Assembly (NCBI GenBank): GCA_003116875.1
Contig: BCKT01000013.1
Location: forward strand, 877,622-941,621
Direction of reading: 5' to 3'
DNA length: 64,000 nucleotides
DNA from: Takashimella koratensis
Lineage: Eukaryota; Basidiomycota; Tremellomycetes; Trichosporonales; Tetragoniomycetaceae
Positions 54,146-64,000 of the stretch are shown here, in pieces (within the stretch, counting starts at the first letter, position 1; each line of letters starts with the position of its first letter). Under the pieces are notes generated by a model. That model was given only the letters and a program-made list of their open reading frames with translations, was not told the DNA's origin and searched no databases. The translations under genes and the position numbers were made by a program.

Positions 54146-56592
54146 ATGTCGAAGGAGAAAGATCTCGAGCTTGGCGAGCCTGTACGAGTCTACCCCTTCA
54201 ATCTCAACCTCTGTCCCCACTCAATCTTTACCCCAACCTCTGCTCATTTACACAACGCACACTCTCTTCGACAGCCACTGACTTGCTCAGGACACCGGCT
54301 TCGTCTCCGCCCCGGGAAATGAATACGACCCGTCCTCTTCCTCCTCCCCCGCCCCCGCGGCTGGCGTGGTACACGAGCAAGAGTTGGCCGAGAGTGGAGG
54401 TCGAGCGTTCAGGTGGTTGTCTAAGGCGTTCAACAGCGGTGTCGAAGTGCGAGGCATCGAGGTGAGTCTAGACACGTCAAGTGCGAGGGCGATGCGGAAG
54501 GCTGCCTGATAAGGGGAGCCTTCAGCTCGCCAGGTGTTCACTGGCACATAGCCATTGCTCCCAAGCCTAGACAAACGACGTGACTGACTGCCTACCCCAG
54601 CGCGTTCCCGAGGACGAGAGAGATAACAAGCATGCTATTGGGCTCTTGTTGTTCTGGTGGTCTGTCAACATGGTCGTCACGACTGTTCCTATCGGCGTGA
54701 GTCTAGTCGCGTTTGGTCATGTCCATGAAACTCGACAAATCATTTTCGCTGACACAGATGCGACACAGATGCTCGCCCAGGCGTACTACCTCCTTGACTT
54801 CCAGAACACCATGGCAGCGATCGTCATCTTCACCGCCATCGGTGCCGCTTGCTGTGCATTCATCGCCACCCTCGGTCCGAAGGTGAGTCCATCCCTTGCT
54901 CTCATCCAGCCTACCTCAGCGCTGACCACTTGTCTTTACCTTGTCCCTCACCTAGACCGGGCTGCGTACGATGCCGATCACACGTTACTCTATGGGTTTC
55001 ATCGGTGGTTCCATCTTCTCCATTCTCAACATTTTGACTCAACTCGGTTTCTCCGTGACCGCTGTTATTCTGGGTGGCCAAACGCTCTCCAATGTCTCCG
55101 ACTCGCGCCTGCCCCTCCCCGCCGCGGTCGTCATTGTCGGTGTCCTCGCCCTCGTGCTCTGCTTCTTCGGGTACGGCGCAATGCACCAGTGGGAACGATA
55201 CGCTTGGATCGTCATGTTCATCTTCTACTGCTGCATGTACGGACTAGGTGGCAAGGCAGGGTACGATACTTCAGCCCAGAAGAGCCTTCAAGACTCGGGC
55301 AAGGCGTTCTCGGGTGATTTCCTATCCTTTGGAGTAAGTCGCCCCGCAAGTCGACCATAGTCACCTACTACCCCGCTTCCACTGCGCGCTTGCTGACTCC
55401 TCAGGGTATCGTATTCTCCTCGGCATCTGGGTGGGCCCCCGTCGCTGCCGACTTCAACGTCCGACTCCCATCTACCTACCCGACGTGGAAAGTTTGGCTC
55501 CTCACTTGGTTCGGACTGATGGTCCCCTTGCTCTTTGTCGAGTCGCTCGGAGCTATCCTCATGACTGTACCGGCATATGCGGCTGCGTTTGAGGAAGGAG
55601 ACGCTGGAGGGGTTTTGTCAGCTGTTTTCGAGCCATGGGGTGGTGGTGGAAAGGTAAATTTTGATTCGAGGTTCAGACCACACTTGTGCCGAGACTAACC
55701 CCACTTCAGTTCATCCTCGTCGTCTTCTCCTTCTCCATCGTCTCCAACTGTATCCCTAACACCTACTCTGCGGCGCTCTCGATCCAGACCTTGTGCCCAT
55801 TGTTCCAGCGCGTCCCACGTGCCCTGTGGACCATCCTTGTGTTTGTCATCTACAGTGAGTTGCGCGGTCAATCTCCCTTGGCGCTCGTGGACGGTTACAG
55901 GAGCGATTCTCGACCGCTTGCATGTTGTCGTAATGTGGCGCTAACGTCTCTTTCAGCCGTCGCCGCTGTCGCTGGCCGAGAACACTTTTCCGCCATTCTC
56001 TCCAACTTCCTCGCTATCCTCGGCTACTGGGTCGCCTTCTTTGTAAGCTCCACAACGGTCACACCACTTTACTGACTTTTCTCAGATTGTCGTTGTTGCC
56101 GAGGAACACTTCATTTTCCGCAAACTCGTCATCCCAGGCGGCTACGACCTCGAGGTGAGTCCTCATCTCTCCTCAATAGCAAAGCTCTCGGCTGACATCC
56201 TTTTCCATCTAATGTTACATAGGCGTACAACAGTATCTCCAAGCTGCCAGTCGGTATCGCCGGAATCTTCTCCTGCTGCGCCGGCGCCGGTCTCGCGGTC
56301 GTCTCCATGGCCCAGGTTCGTCTTGCACCCCTTTCCTTTTACATCCTTGCCACCCCTGGGTTGTGGCTTGATCGATACTGACAAAAGACAGACGTGGTAC
56401 ATTGGGCCCCTTGCCGCGACGTTTGGCGAGTACGGTGGTGACCTTGGGTTCGAGATGTCGTAAGTCGTTCTACCCCCTTTCAGTGCTCGTGATCATGCTA
56501 ACGGGATTGTTCTCCTGACGTACAGGGCAATCACGACGGGCGTTTTGTACCCGCCCCTGCGATACCTCGAGTACAAGTACTTTGGTCGATAA
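54146..56592 (+). CDS. NCS1-family purine/cytosine-type permease
   Basis: The ATG at 54146 begins MSKEKDLELGEP. After a Ser/Pro-rich cytosolic part, the family start GVEVRGIERVPEDER appears. About 12 spans follow: NKHAIGLLLFWWSVNMVVTT, QAYYLLDFQNTMAAIVIFTA, LRTMPITRYSMGFIGG, SSASGWAPVAADFNVRLPS (substrate helix), FSIVSNCIPNTYSAALSIQ, NFLAILGYWVAFF and EEHFIFRK. It ends LRYLEYKYFGR. About ten introns. This matches Fcy2/FcyB-type proton symporters for cytosine, adenine, guanine or hypoxanthine rather than Fur-type uracil/allantoin carriers. About 510 aa. Confidence 0.9.
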
Positions 56593-56948
56593 ACTTCGCT
56601 CAGCTGTCATAGTATCCGTCTGCCACTCTCCCTGACAACTAGTTCTTCCCTGCCTAGCGTCATGGATTTAAACCACATCATCTCGTTCTACTTCATTCCC
56701 TTGTTTGACTCGTATCTTTGAGCATGACATGCAATATGCAAAGTGCATCATGAGCTTTAGTGTAGCCATCTGAGTCTGTACAACTACATGGGTGTCAGTC
56801 AGATACTAGAGGATACGAACGCCGCGACGCGATCTTGAGAATCTGAATCTCCTGATTGACTTCTACCCTTCCAACGTCTACTCCTAACCTCGCTCGTCGG
56901 CCACTCCTCACTCTGAATGTATTTTCTTTTTTCTTCCTCCAACGCCTT
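56593..56948. other. Convergent 3' region between permease and GT18 copy 1
   Basis: These 356 bp lie between two convergent stops. No coding or repeat feature was seen. Confidence 0.45.
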
Positions 56949-58746
56949 TTACTTCGCCTCCTGCTCGACCAGATGCGCAATCGCCAATCCGTCCCAATCT
57001 GTGTCGAGCAGCTTGCGCAAGCGAGCATCGACAGCCGAGGGCATCATATCTGGTAACACGTAAGATTCGAATTCATCGGCAAGTGCAAGCCGAAGTGATT
57101 CGCGGAGAGAGTCTAGGTCAACCCGGTAGACGTTGTATACGTGAGACCTTGTCAGACCATCAGCTTTATAATCAATGATCAAGATGGTGTATGGCCCTTT
57201 GCGTAAGAGGTTCAGTGTGATACAACTCACGCGTTCGCTTTGTGCAGCCACAAATGTTGCATCTCCCACTTGGAGTCGTCCGCCGGATTCTCAGCATCCC
57301 ATCTTCTTATCGGGTTCAGAAACTGTCATTTGGTCAGTAATCACTCTCCCATCTGTGTCATTGCGCCTTCTCCTCAAATCCTTCATACTTACAGGTACAC
57401 CGAGGTAGAGCGCCTCGTACGCGGTCGGAGAGACCATAGGGTCACCCAGTCCAATGATCGCCACGCAATTAGAAATCGCATGATAAAACTCCTCTGGCGC
57501 CATGATATCGTGGTTGATTATTCCGTTCGCTTTGAGGACTTCGTTGATACGCATATCGTCCTCCATACCCATAATCAACTCGACATCAAACTCGTCGGCG
57601 ACCAACTTTAGATTCTCCACACTGATATAACGCATGAGGTAAGTCGTTCGTTTCCCGTAGACGTACACCTGCCGCTTTGCATTGCGGTCAGGGTAGTCGA
57701 TACCCCCAGGTCGAAGCGCGCGGGGGATGGGCTCGGGCGTGAGCTCCATGGTGTAGTAGAGACCGTGGTACTCTGGGAACGCGGGGTAGGGGTTCGAAGT
57801 GATCACCATGTGCCGTCCAAGAGGGGGATACAAGTTGCCTGAGCCCGGAGAGAACACCGTGTCGAGGTACCAAGGGCTGTGGCTGTCAGTCCAGCCATCG
57901 TACTTGCCACACGTATTCCAATAAAGGACATCCCACTTACTCTCCAAAGTACTCGTAGGTCAACAACCTGCTAGCTGGTAGTTTGTCCGGATCCGGATCA
58001 CGCGGGTCAGAATACTCTTTCTGCGCCTCCCAGTCTTCGGCGAGCGCAACTTTGAGACAGCCAGGGTATTTGTGGTGGTAGTCCCGTGCGAGCAGCATCA
58101 CGCCGTTAGAGGGAGGGACCATTAAGACTGGGTGTCCGAGGCGCTTAGCGGCGCGAATGAACGAGTTGAGCCTAGAGACCAGGGCGGTATGATGGTCGAT
58201 TACTACCCATATCACACACACTCCTCTTTCAAAGCCCAGCAGATTGGTCTCAACTCACCAAAAAGTCTCTCCGCTATGCGCTCCCCAGCCATCAAACTGG
58301 TCTTCGATCCAATGTGAACCCACCAGGATCATCTGGGTCTCTGGAACCTCTCCACATTCCCAACCACTCTTCAGTGCATTCTGAAGTTTCTCCTCTTGTG
58401 GAAGATTATGCAGGGCTATCCCGCCTCGCATCGGTTTCAACCACTTCGAACCCAGCGGGATGTTATGCGGATCAAACAGCTTGGTTGGGTCGTGTTGGAA
58501 CTCGTCGTTGCCTTCGTAAACATTTATATGATGAGGATGGTAGGTCTGAGAGGATTTGAAAGTGGAGGAGATGGAGGAGAGGTGTGCGCCGAGTGTGTCT
58601 CGGGTCTCGTGAGGGATCGAGAAGAGAATGACTGTATACACAGTGACGAGACCGCCGAGGTAGATGGCACCGCGAACGTAGTAATTAGAGCTAGGTAACC
58701 GCATGGTCGACCCCAGCCAGGTGGTAGTCGAGTGGGGCAAACCCAT
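56949..58746 (-). CDS. GT18 (MGAT5-like) glycosyltransferase, paralogue 1
   Basis: The ATG at 58746 begins MGLPHSTTTWLGSTM. Five exons. It is a type II membrane protein: a short cytosolic part, then AIYLGGLVTVYTVILFSIPH, then a lumenal stem. Conserved blocks are NIPLGSKWLKPMRGGIALHN, TQMILVGSHWIEDQF, AAKRLGHPVLMVPPS, YHHKYPGCLKVALAED, RHMVITSNPYPAFPEYHGL and ISNCVAIIGLGDPMVSPTAY. The end of the catalytic domain (EALYLGVPFLNPI, HVYNVYRVDLDSLRESLR) resembles the nucleotide-sugar region of animal MGAT5 (GT18). In animals MGAT5 adds beta-1,6-GlcNAc to N-glycans; the fungal product is not known to me. Its neighbours are two paralogues. Confidence 0.82.
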
Positions 58747-59608
58747 GGTGGTGTAAGATGGTGGAAAGAATTTGGGGAGGAGATTGAGCTTGATGGGGAA
58801 GGCTTGGCGATGGTCAAGATTCGAGGACAAAGGTAGAAGAAGCCCTGAGAGCGAAGAGGATACAGAAAGGAGGAAGAGGGAAGATGGGAAAAGGAGAAGG
58901 GAATATGATAGAAGAAGGCTAAAATTTCGATCCTGATCGTCAGTGAGACTGGAAGAGGCGTTAAGAGAAGTAGTTGGAACACCGAGATCGTCGCAGACAC
59001 AAGTGACGAAGACCAGTTAAGTATAAGTCATGACTGGCGATCAAGATGATGCAAAGGCCTGCGACGGCTGCGTCACGAAGATGAAGGGAGGAGGGGGAGG
59101 GAGCGAAGGGAGAAGGCGCAAAGGGGAAACCAAAGGGAGAAAGAGTAAAGGGGGAAAGCAAAGGGAGAAGGAGTAAAGGGGAAAAGCAAAGAGCGAGAGG
59201 GGAAAGGAGAGTGAATAGAGGAAGGCAAAGGGGGAATGATAAAGGGCAAGAGAGAACCGGTAAGTAAAAGGGAGAAGGACGAATGGAGTGACGGAGGGTA
59301 GTGCATCAGGTTGGAGCTTGCCATGGAAACCGAGGATTCGAGATCGTCGAGGACTCATGCGACGACGAGGAGTTCCCAGGTCCAAAATGGACGATCAACT
59401 TCACCTGCAGTCGCGCAGTGCAGTGGGTCTGTACGCCGCAGTGTCTGGTCTATCGTTAAGGTGCATCGTGTGCTGTAATGTATCAATCTAGGTCTATACA
59501 ACGATATGGGTTTTATCTAGATGCTTAAAAGACTTGAGCCTAACGACGCGCTACCGCACGGTTGCGTTGCTGTGTCTCCAAGTACGTTTCTCCTCCTTCC
59601 TCATTCGC
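58747..59608. other. Spacer between GT18 copies, with a polypurine tract
   Basis: It lies between the start of paralogue 1 and the stop of paralogue 2, both minus. It holds a degenerate AAAGGGAGAA-type purine tract at 59076-59282. The minus-strand open frames here read Phe/Ser/Pro-rich low complexity and are not genes. Confidence 0.55.
59076..59282. repeat. Degenerate polypurine repeat
   Basis: About 200 bp are nearly pure A/G on the + strand, with recurring AAAGGGGGAAAGC, AAAGGGAGAAGGAGT and similar units about 20-25 nt apart. Such tracts can form triplex structures. Confidence 0.8.
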
Positions 59609-61467
59609 CTACGCTCCGAGCCCCTCCACCTCAGTCCCGAGCTTGCCCCAGTCCCCTTCGCTCGCTTTCCTCGACTCTTCTTCCAACGCCTTCCACATGG
59701 CTTCCTCCTCGTTCTTCCTCTCTTCCTCCTTGACGACATACCTAATTGCCGCTCCATCCCAGTCGAAATCGAGCACCTCGCGCAGGTGCGCATCAACGGC
59801 CGAGGGAGTCATAGCGGGCAGAACATAGGACTCAAACTCGTCCGCCAATGCGAGACGAAGGGACTCGCGAAGAGATTCAATGTTGCCGCCGTAAACGTTG
59901 TACACGTGGGGTCTGGAAGCAGAGTTAGTGTTTGATTTTCGACGTCATGGGGTAACAATCTAGGTACTCACGCGTTTGCCTTGTGCAGCCAAGCATGCTG
60001 CATCTCCCACTTGGATTCGTCTGCCGGATCATCGTGGTCCCACCTCCTGATTGGATTAAGGAACTAGCACAGAGTCAGCTTCACTTCTCTTGGCGTACAA
60101 CAAGGTTCGCACTCACGGGCACACCGAGGTAGAGGGCCTCGTACGCGGTTGGAGAGACCATGGGATCTCCTAGTCCGATAAGCGCCACGCAATTCGACAT
60201 GGCATGGTAGAATTCGTCGGGAGTGAGGACACCATGGTTAATGAGACCATTCTGTTTGAGGATCTCGTTGACCCCCAAGTCGTCGTCCATCGCCATGACG
60301 AGTTCAATGTTTAATTCGTCTGCGACCGACTTGAGGTCTTCAACACGGATATCGCGCAACAGATAACTCGTCCATTTCCCATACACGTACGCCTGGCGCT
60401 TCGTACCAGGGTGAGGGTAGTTGACACCACCGGGTCGTAGAGCTCGCGGAATCGGCTTGTACTTGATCACAGAAGGCTCCATGGTGTAATACACTCCGTG
60501 GTACTCTGGGAAAGCAGGGTAAGGATTCGAAGTAATGACCATGCTGCGGCCTAGCGGAGGTGAAAGGTTGCCTGCGCCAGGACCAAAGATCGTGTCAAGG
60601 TACCAAGGGCTATGATGATTAGTCTAGGTCTCGACTATACAATTTCCCTAGAAAATACAGCGAACTCACTCGCCAAAGTAGTCGTATGTCAAAATCCGGC
60701 TGGCAGGCAGCTTCCTGGGATCCGGGTTCCGCGGGTCAGAGTACTCGTCCCTCGCCAGCCCGTCGTCGGCAATCACAATTTTAAGGCAGCCGGGGTACTT
60801 GTGGTGGTAATCGCGTGCGAGATGCATCTTGCCGTCGAAAGAAGGAGGGACGAGCATGACCGGGTGGCCGAGGCGCTCAGCAGAGCGAACAAACGAATTG
60901 AGCCTTAGTGCAGGAAGGAGCAAGGAGATTAGCGACCAATGTCGAAACTTCTTCTTTATCATGAGTAACTCACCAGTAGATCTCTCCGCCATGCGCTGGC
61001 CTTCCGTCAAACTGTTCTTCGATCCAGTGAGTACTGACAAGCACCATCTGTGTCTCTGGCACCTCTCCACACTCCCATCCATTCTTTAAAGCCTTTTGAA
61101 GCTTCTCCTCCTGCGGCAAGTTGTGTATGGCGATCCCGCCGCGCATCGGTTTCAACCACTTGGACCCCAAGGGAATATTGTGCGGGTTGAATTGTTTAGT
61201 CGGGTTGTACTCAAACTCATCATCGCCTTGGTGTTCCTGCGAAAGGTCCGAGTGATGGCCCAGGGAGATGTGCGAGGGTTTGGGAGTTGAGATGGAGGAG
61301 AGGTGAGCGCGGAGAGAGTCTCGAGTGTCGTGCGGGATTGAGAAAAAGATGACGACGTAGATAATGATGATGGCGCCGAAGAAAGTGGCGCCGCGAGCGA
61401 GGTGGTTGGAGCTGGGCAAGCGCATGGTGGCGCCCAGCTTGGGTGAAGTCGTGATAGGACCGCCCAT
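59609..61467 (-). CDS. GT18 (MGAT5-like) glycosyltransferase, paralogue 2
   Basis: The ATG at 61467 begins MGGPITTSPKLGATM. It shares the exon plan and most blocks of paralogue 1: ATFFGAIIIIYVVIFFSIPH (anchor), NIPLGSKWLKPMRGGIAIHN, TQMVLVSTHWIEEQFDGRPA, SAERLGHPVMLVPPS, RKLPASRILTYDYFGE, MSNCVALIGLGDPMVSPTAY and HVYNVYGGNIESLRESLRLA. It differs by a longer, charged C-terminus (VVKEEERKNEEEAMWKALEE). Intron 5 differs in length from paralogue 1 but interrupts the same Ala codon. Tandem duplication is the simplest explanation. Confidence 0.82.
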
Positions 61468-63604
61468 GGTGGTACGAATAGGGAAAAAGAACTACGCGAC
61501 TTTTCGTTGAGCAAAGGCGGTCGCCAACGAGTTGTGCGGACGAAGCGAGCAAGAAGAGAAGAGAAGAGAGAGGAGGGGTGGTGAGAAGGATGCGTGTCGG
61601 GATGCGAGGGTCCGGACGTGTCTATATCAAATCTCTGAACGACCAACGTTGAGCGAGTAGGGGGGGAAGGGGGCGTCGATCCAGCAACGATCTACGTTGG
61701 CTGAGTTTTGTTCGAGGCCGATCAAAGGCGCGCCCGGCGCGTTTTTTTTTTCGGTTTGGGTTAAACTTGAGGAAAGGAGCGTGGGAGTTAGGAAAGATCC
61801 GAAGTGAAGTGAGACACTGCGACAGTGCCGATGAATGGGTGAGAATAGGGGGTGAAAGAACAGGGAGGAAAAGAGAACGAGAAAGAATTGAGACCAACTG
61901 AGGGATAAGAAGTGAGTGTTGGGAGGGGTGTGGATCTAGATCAGTTGAGATTGGGATTCAGTGCGTGTCTTCAAGTTCAAGTGTCTGACCCGGACTGGAC
62001 CTGTCGGATCCACTAGGCTAGGACCCGTTGCGGTTTCCACTTTAGGTTGACGAGCAGCGGTATAGACGCCAAGGGGGCGGGGTGTGAACGCTTGTCAAGC
62101 CGGTAAGCGATAGCACCTAGCGAGCGTGACTCGAGAGGTTTTCGACAAGGCTATCGTTATTAAACATAACCCCAGTCGCCGTTTTACCGTATCCGTTCAT
62201 TAAAACTGCGCTGCTACAGCGTTCCCTTCGACGCCTCGACTGGAGACATCGTAGCGACTGCAATGGAAAGACGATATCACAGAGCAAACCATTGTGTGTT
62301 CAGCCCCTCTCTGCTGTCCGTTGTCTTCCCCCGCGCTGCGCCACCCCCTCAACCCCCAATTCCCAGCCTCCGCCCGCACTCGCACACAGAGGTAGTCGGT
62401 CCTTTGATCCGACTTTTCATTCCAAAGAAAGGAGACGGAAGGTAGTTCTTGATCAAGCCAAAGGCTCCGAGTTTCAGGTAGGAGTTAAGACCTAGATCCA
62501 TTCATGGGACGAGTACTGCTCAGTACCCGCCCACGGAAGGTGAGTTTCCTTTTTGGATTGAGTGTCTCAGATGGCTCGAGGAGAAAGGCGACTTGGCGGT
62601 GCGGTGCGGCAATGGCTGAGAGTGGGTGAGGGGGATCTTTGTCTGGGTGAGTTGGCCGCAATTGGTAAGAGAGACATGGGGAAGAGTGAGAGAGAGAGGG
62701 GAGAGATGGCTTACTTTCTTGAGACACCGATCGGGAAATAATGGGACAGGTCACGTGATAAACCCAAAGGAGGTGAAGGCTAGCCATCTCGGGGACTTGT
62801 TACAGCAGGATGACAAAAGTCTACGCTTCACACTTGTAGAAATGGCTAAGTACCACACCCCAAACTCCTGGTATCACGTGACTATCTCTCGTCTCTGAAC
62901 AATGAGAATATCTCCCACTCTCCTTTTGACACTGCACAGCCTACCTCCCAGGCATTTCAAGCCCACTTCTCACCCTACCCCGTAGCCCGAACACATGCCT
63001 CCCACGATCTCTCAACGATAGCTTGACTCCCGTGGTCTCCTTTCATCCTTAGCGGTCTCTGGGGTGCGCAGAAAAAGGATGCGCCAGGTGCTGGGACCCG
63101 GACAAAGGGGGTTGAGGAGGGAGGACAGGGAGGGTGGGAGCCGAGAGGAGGGGTACGAAAGGGGTTGAACTCACAATGGTCGGTCAGCTGACTCTCCGTA
63201 TACCTTTGAATGAGACCGACAAGAGGAAAAATCTAGCTCGAGGTAAAGGATATGCGACTAGTTATAAATGGTTGTGGACGCGTCTGCGGCACATTTCCCG
63301 ACCATAATGTTGTTTCAAACACGCGATCGCACAACCTAAAGTAAAAGTAGTAACCTGGCCCGACTAGTGTAAACGATCCACTACGGTCAGACGCTGTCGA
63401 TGTGTGATAGAAGATTCTAGCTGAACCCAACGACTCTCAATCCCACCTCACTCACTCCCCTTCTTACTCCTCACCTCGGCTCCATTCCTTTTGATTCTCT
63501 CACAGCAAAAAGCGCGCTGGTCGCACCATTATCGGCCTCAGACTCAAGTTCGAACCAAGATCGCTACTGGATCTCCGTTCCACCTTGGTAAATTGTTTGT
63601 CACC
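61468..63604. other. Divergent region between GT18 paralogues 2 and 3
   Basis: About 2.1 kb. It includes a T-tract at 61742-61751 and pyrimidine-rich segments at 63430-63500. Open frames at 62292-62495 and 62626-62898 lack motifs or splice context and are not called. Confidence 0.5.
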
Positions 63605-64000
63605 ATGGGCCATTCTGTCACCACAGCGAGCGGTATCCGCGTCCCTGGAGCCAACAACATGACCCGCGGTGCCACTTTCCTCATCGCCGTCATCATCGTT
63701 TACATTGTCATTTTTTTCTCTATCCCTCACGACACTCGATCCGTCCTAACTACTCACCTCTTCTCCCCCACCTTCTTCTCCCCTATCTCATCCACACCCG
63801 TGGCCTCACACATAACCACCAGCGTCCCCATGGGCGTGACCGACGAGGAATTTCAATACGATCCAACCAAAAAGTTTGACCCTTTCAATATCCCACTCGG
63901 CTCCAAGTTTCTCAAATCCATGCGTGGCGGAATCGCGATGCACAACTGGCCTCAAAAAGAAAAACTACAAAGGGCATTGCAGAATGGTTGGAAGTGTGGG
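63605..64000 (+). CDS. GT18 (MGAT5-like) glycosyltransferase, paralogue 3, 3' end outside window
   Basis: The ATG at 63605 begins MGHSVTTASGIRVPG. The reading frame is open to the window end (132 codons). The anchor is GATFLIAVIIVYIVIFFSIP and the next blocks are EEFQYDPTKKFDPFNIPLGS, KFLKSMRGGIAMHNWPQKEK and LQRALQNGWKCG, matching the first exon of both minus-strand paralogues. It faces them head-to-head. The catalytic part should lie beyond base 64000. Confidence 0.85.
   Translation, partial: MGHSVTTASGIRVPGANNMTRGATFLIAVIIVYIVIFFSIPHDTRSVLTTHLFSPTFFSPISSTPVASHITTSVPMGVTDEEFQYDPTKKFDPFNIPLGSKFLKSMRGGIAMHNWPQKEKLQRALQNGWKCG

Noticed and set aside
58524..59385. Phe/Ser/Pro-rich minus-strand frames between GT18 copies
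   Set aside because: They come from the polypurine tract read on the pyrimidine strand.

Overview
This window is about 64 kb of a fungal nuclear chromosome. Genes have many short introns (mostly 30-110 nt) with GT(A/G)AGT donors and a CTGAC/CTAAC/CTGAT branch point a few bases before CAG/TAG. The protein set includes flavocytochrome b2, NCS1 and YAT-type permeases, Zn2Cys6 regulators, GH5 glucanases and a fungal arginine-specific CPA1. Together these point to a basidiomycete yeast, most likely Tremellomycetes; the class is an inference. I found no transposon, CRISPR array, rRNA or convincing tRNA. Exon boundaries are my own reading of splice signals, supported by reading-frame continuity and family motifs.

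Layout. 1-6.6 kb: the 3' part of a VHS-GAT clathrin adaptor (+); arginine-specific carbamoyl-phosphate synthase small subunit (-), whose leader carries an intron-split arginine attenuator peptide (AAP) uORF; and an unrecognised conserved-looking protein (-). 8.6-17.2 kb: a BCS1-like AAA ATPase (+) whose stop codon lies in the first unit of an 11-copy 8-bp repeat; a probably GPI-anchored GH5 exo-beta-1,3-glucanase (+); a J-domain protein (-); a tartrate/malate-type dehydrogenase (-). 17.6-19.6 kb: flavocytochrome b2 (+), divergent from that dehydrogenase. 19.8-28.0 kb: amino-acid permease (-), 2OG-Fe(II) dioxygenase (+), Zn2Cys6 regulator (+), HAD hydrolase (+), GNAT (-). 28.1-33.1 kb: Zn2Cys6 regulator (-), AtaL/DUF1857-like protein (+), and a regulator-like protein without a zinc cluster (-). 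34.2-41.7 kb: small secreted cysteine-rich protein (+), copper amine oxidase (-), UNC93-like membrane protein (-), amidase (+). 42.8-52.6 kb: MFS sugar transporter (+), trypsin-like peptidase (-), GH5 hydrolase (+), SYLF/Ysc84-like protein (+). 54.1-56.6 kb: NCS1 purine/cytosine-type permease (+). 56.9-64 kb: three GT18 (MGAT5-like) glycosyltransferase paralogues, two in tandem on - and a third head-to-head on +, cut by the window end.

How the genes fit together. Much of the centre is accessory nitrogen and carbon catabolism. GATA-type sites lie upstream of the permease/dioxygenase pair and of the amine oxidase, UNC93 and amidase genes. Tartrate/malate dehydrogenase and flavocytochrome b2 share a 345-bp divergent promoter with a CGG-N10-CCG palindrome, consistent with hydroxy-acid use. 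The strongest regulatory observation is the AAP uORF of the CPA1 gene: it is complete only after removal of a 151-nt leader intron, and splicing creates the codon for the residue equivalent to the essential aspartate.
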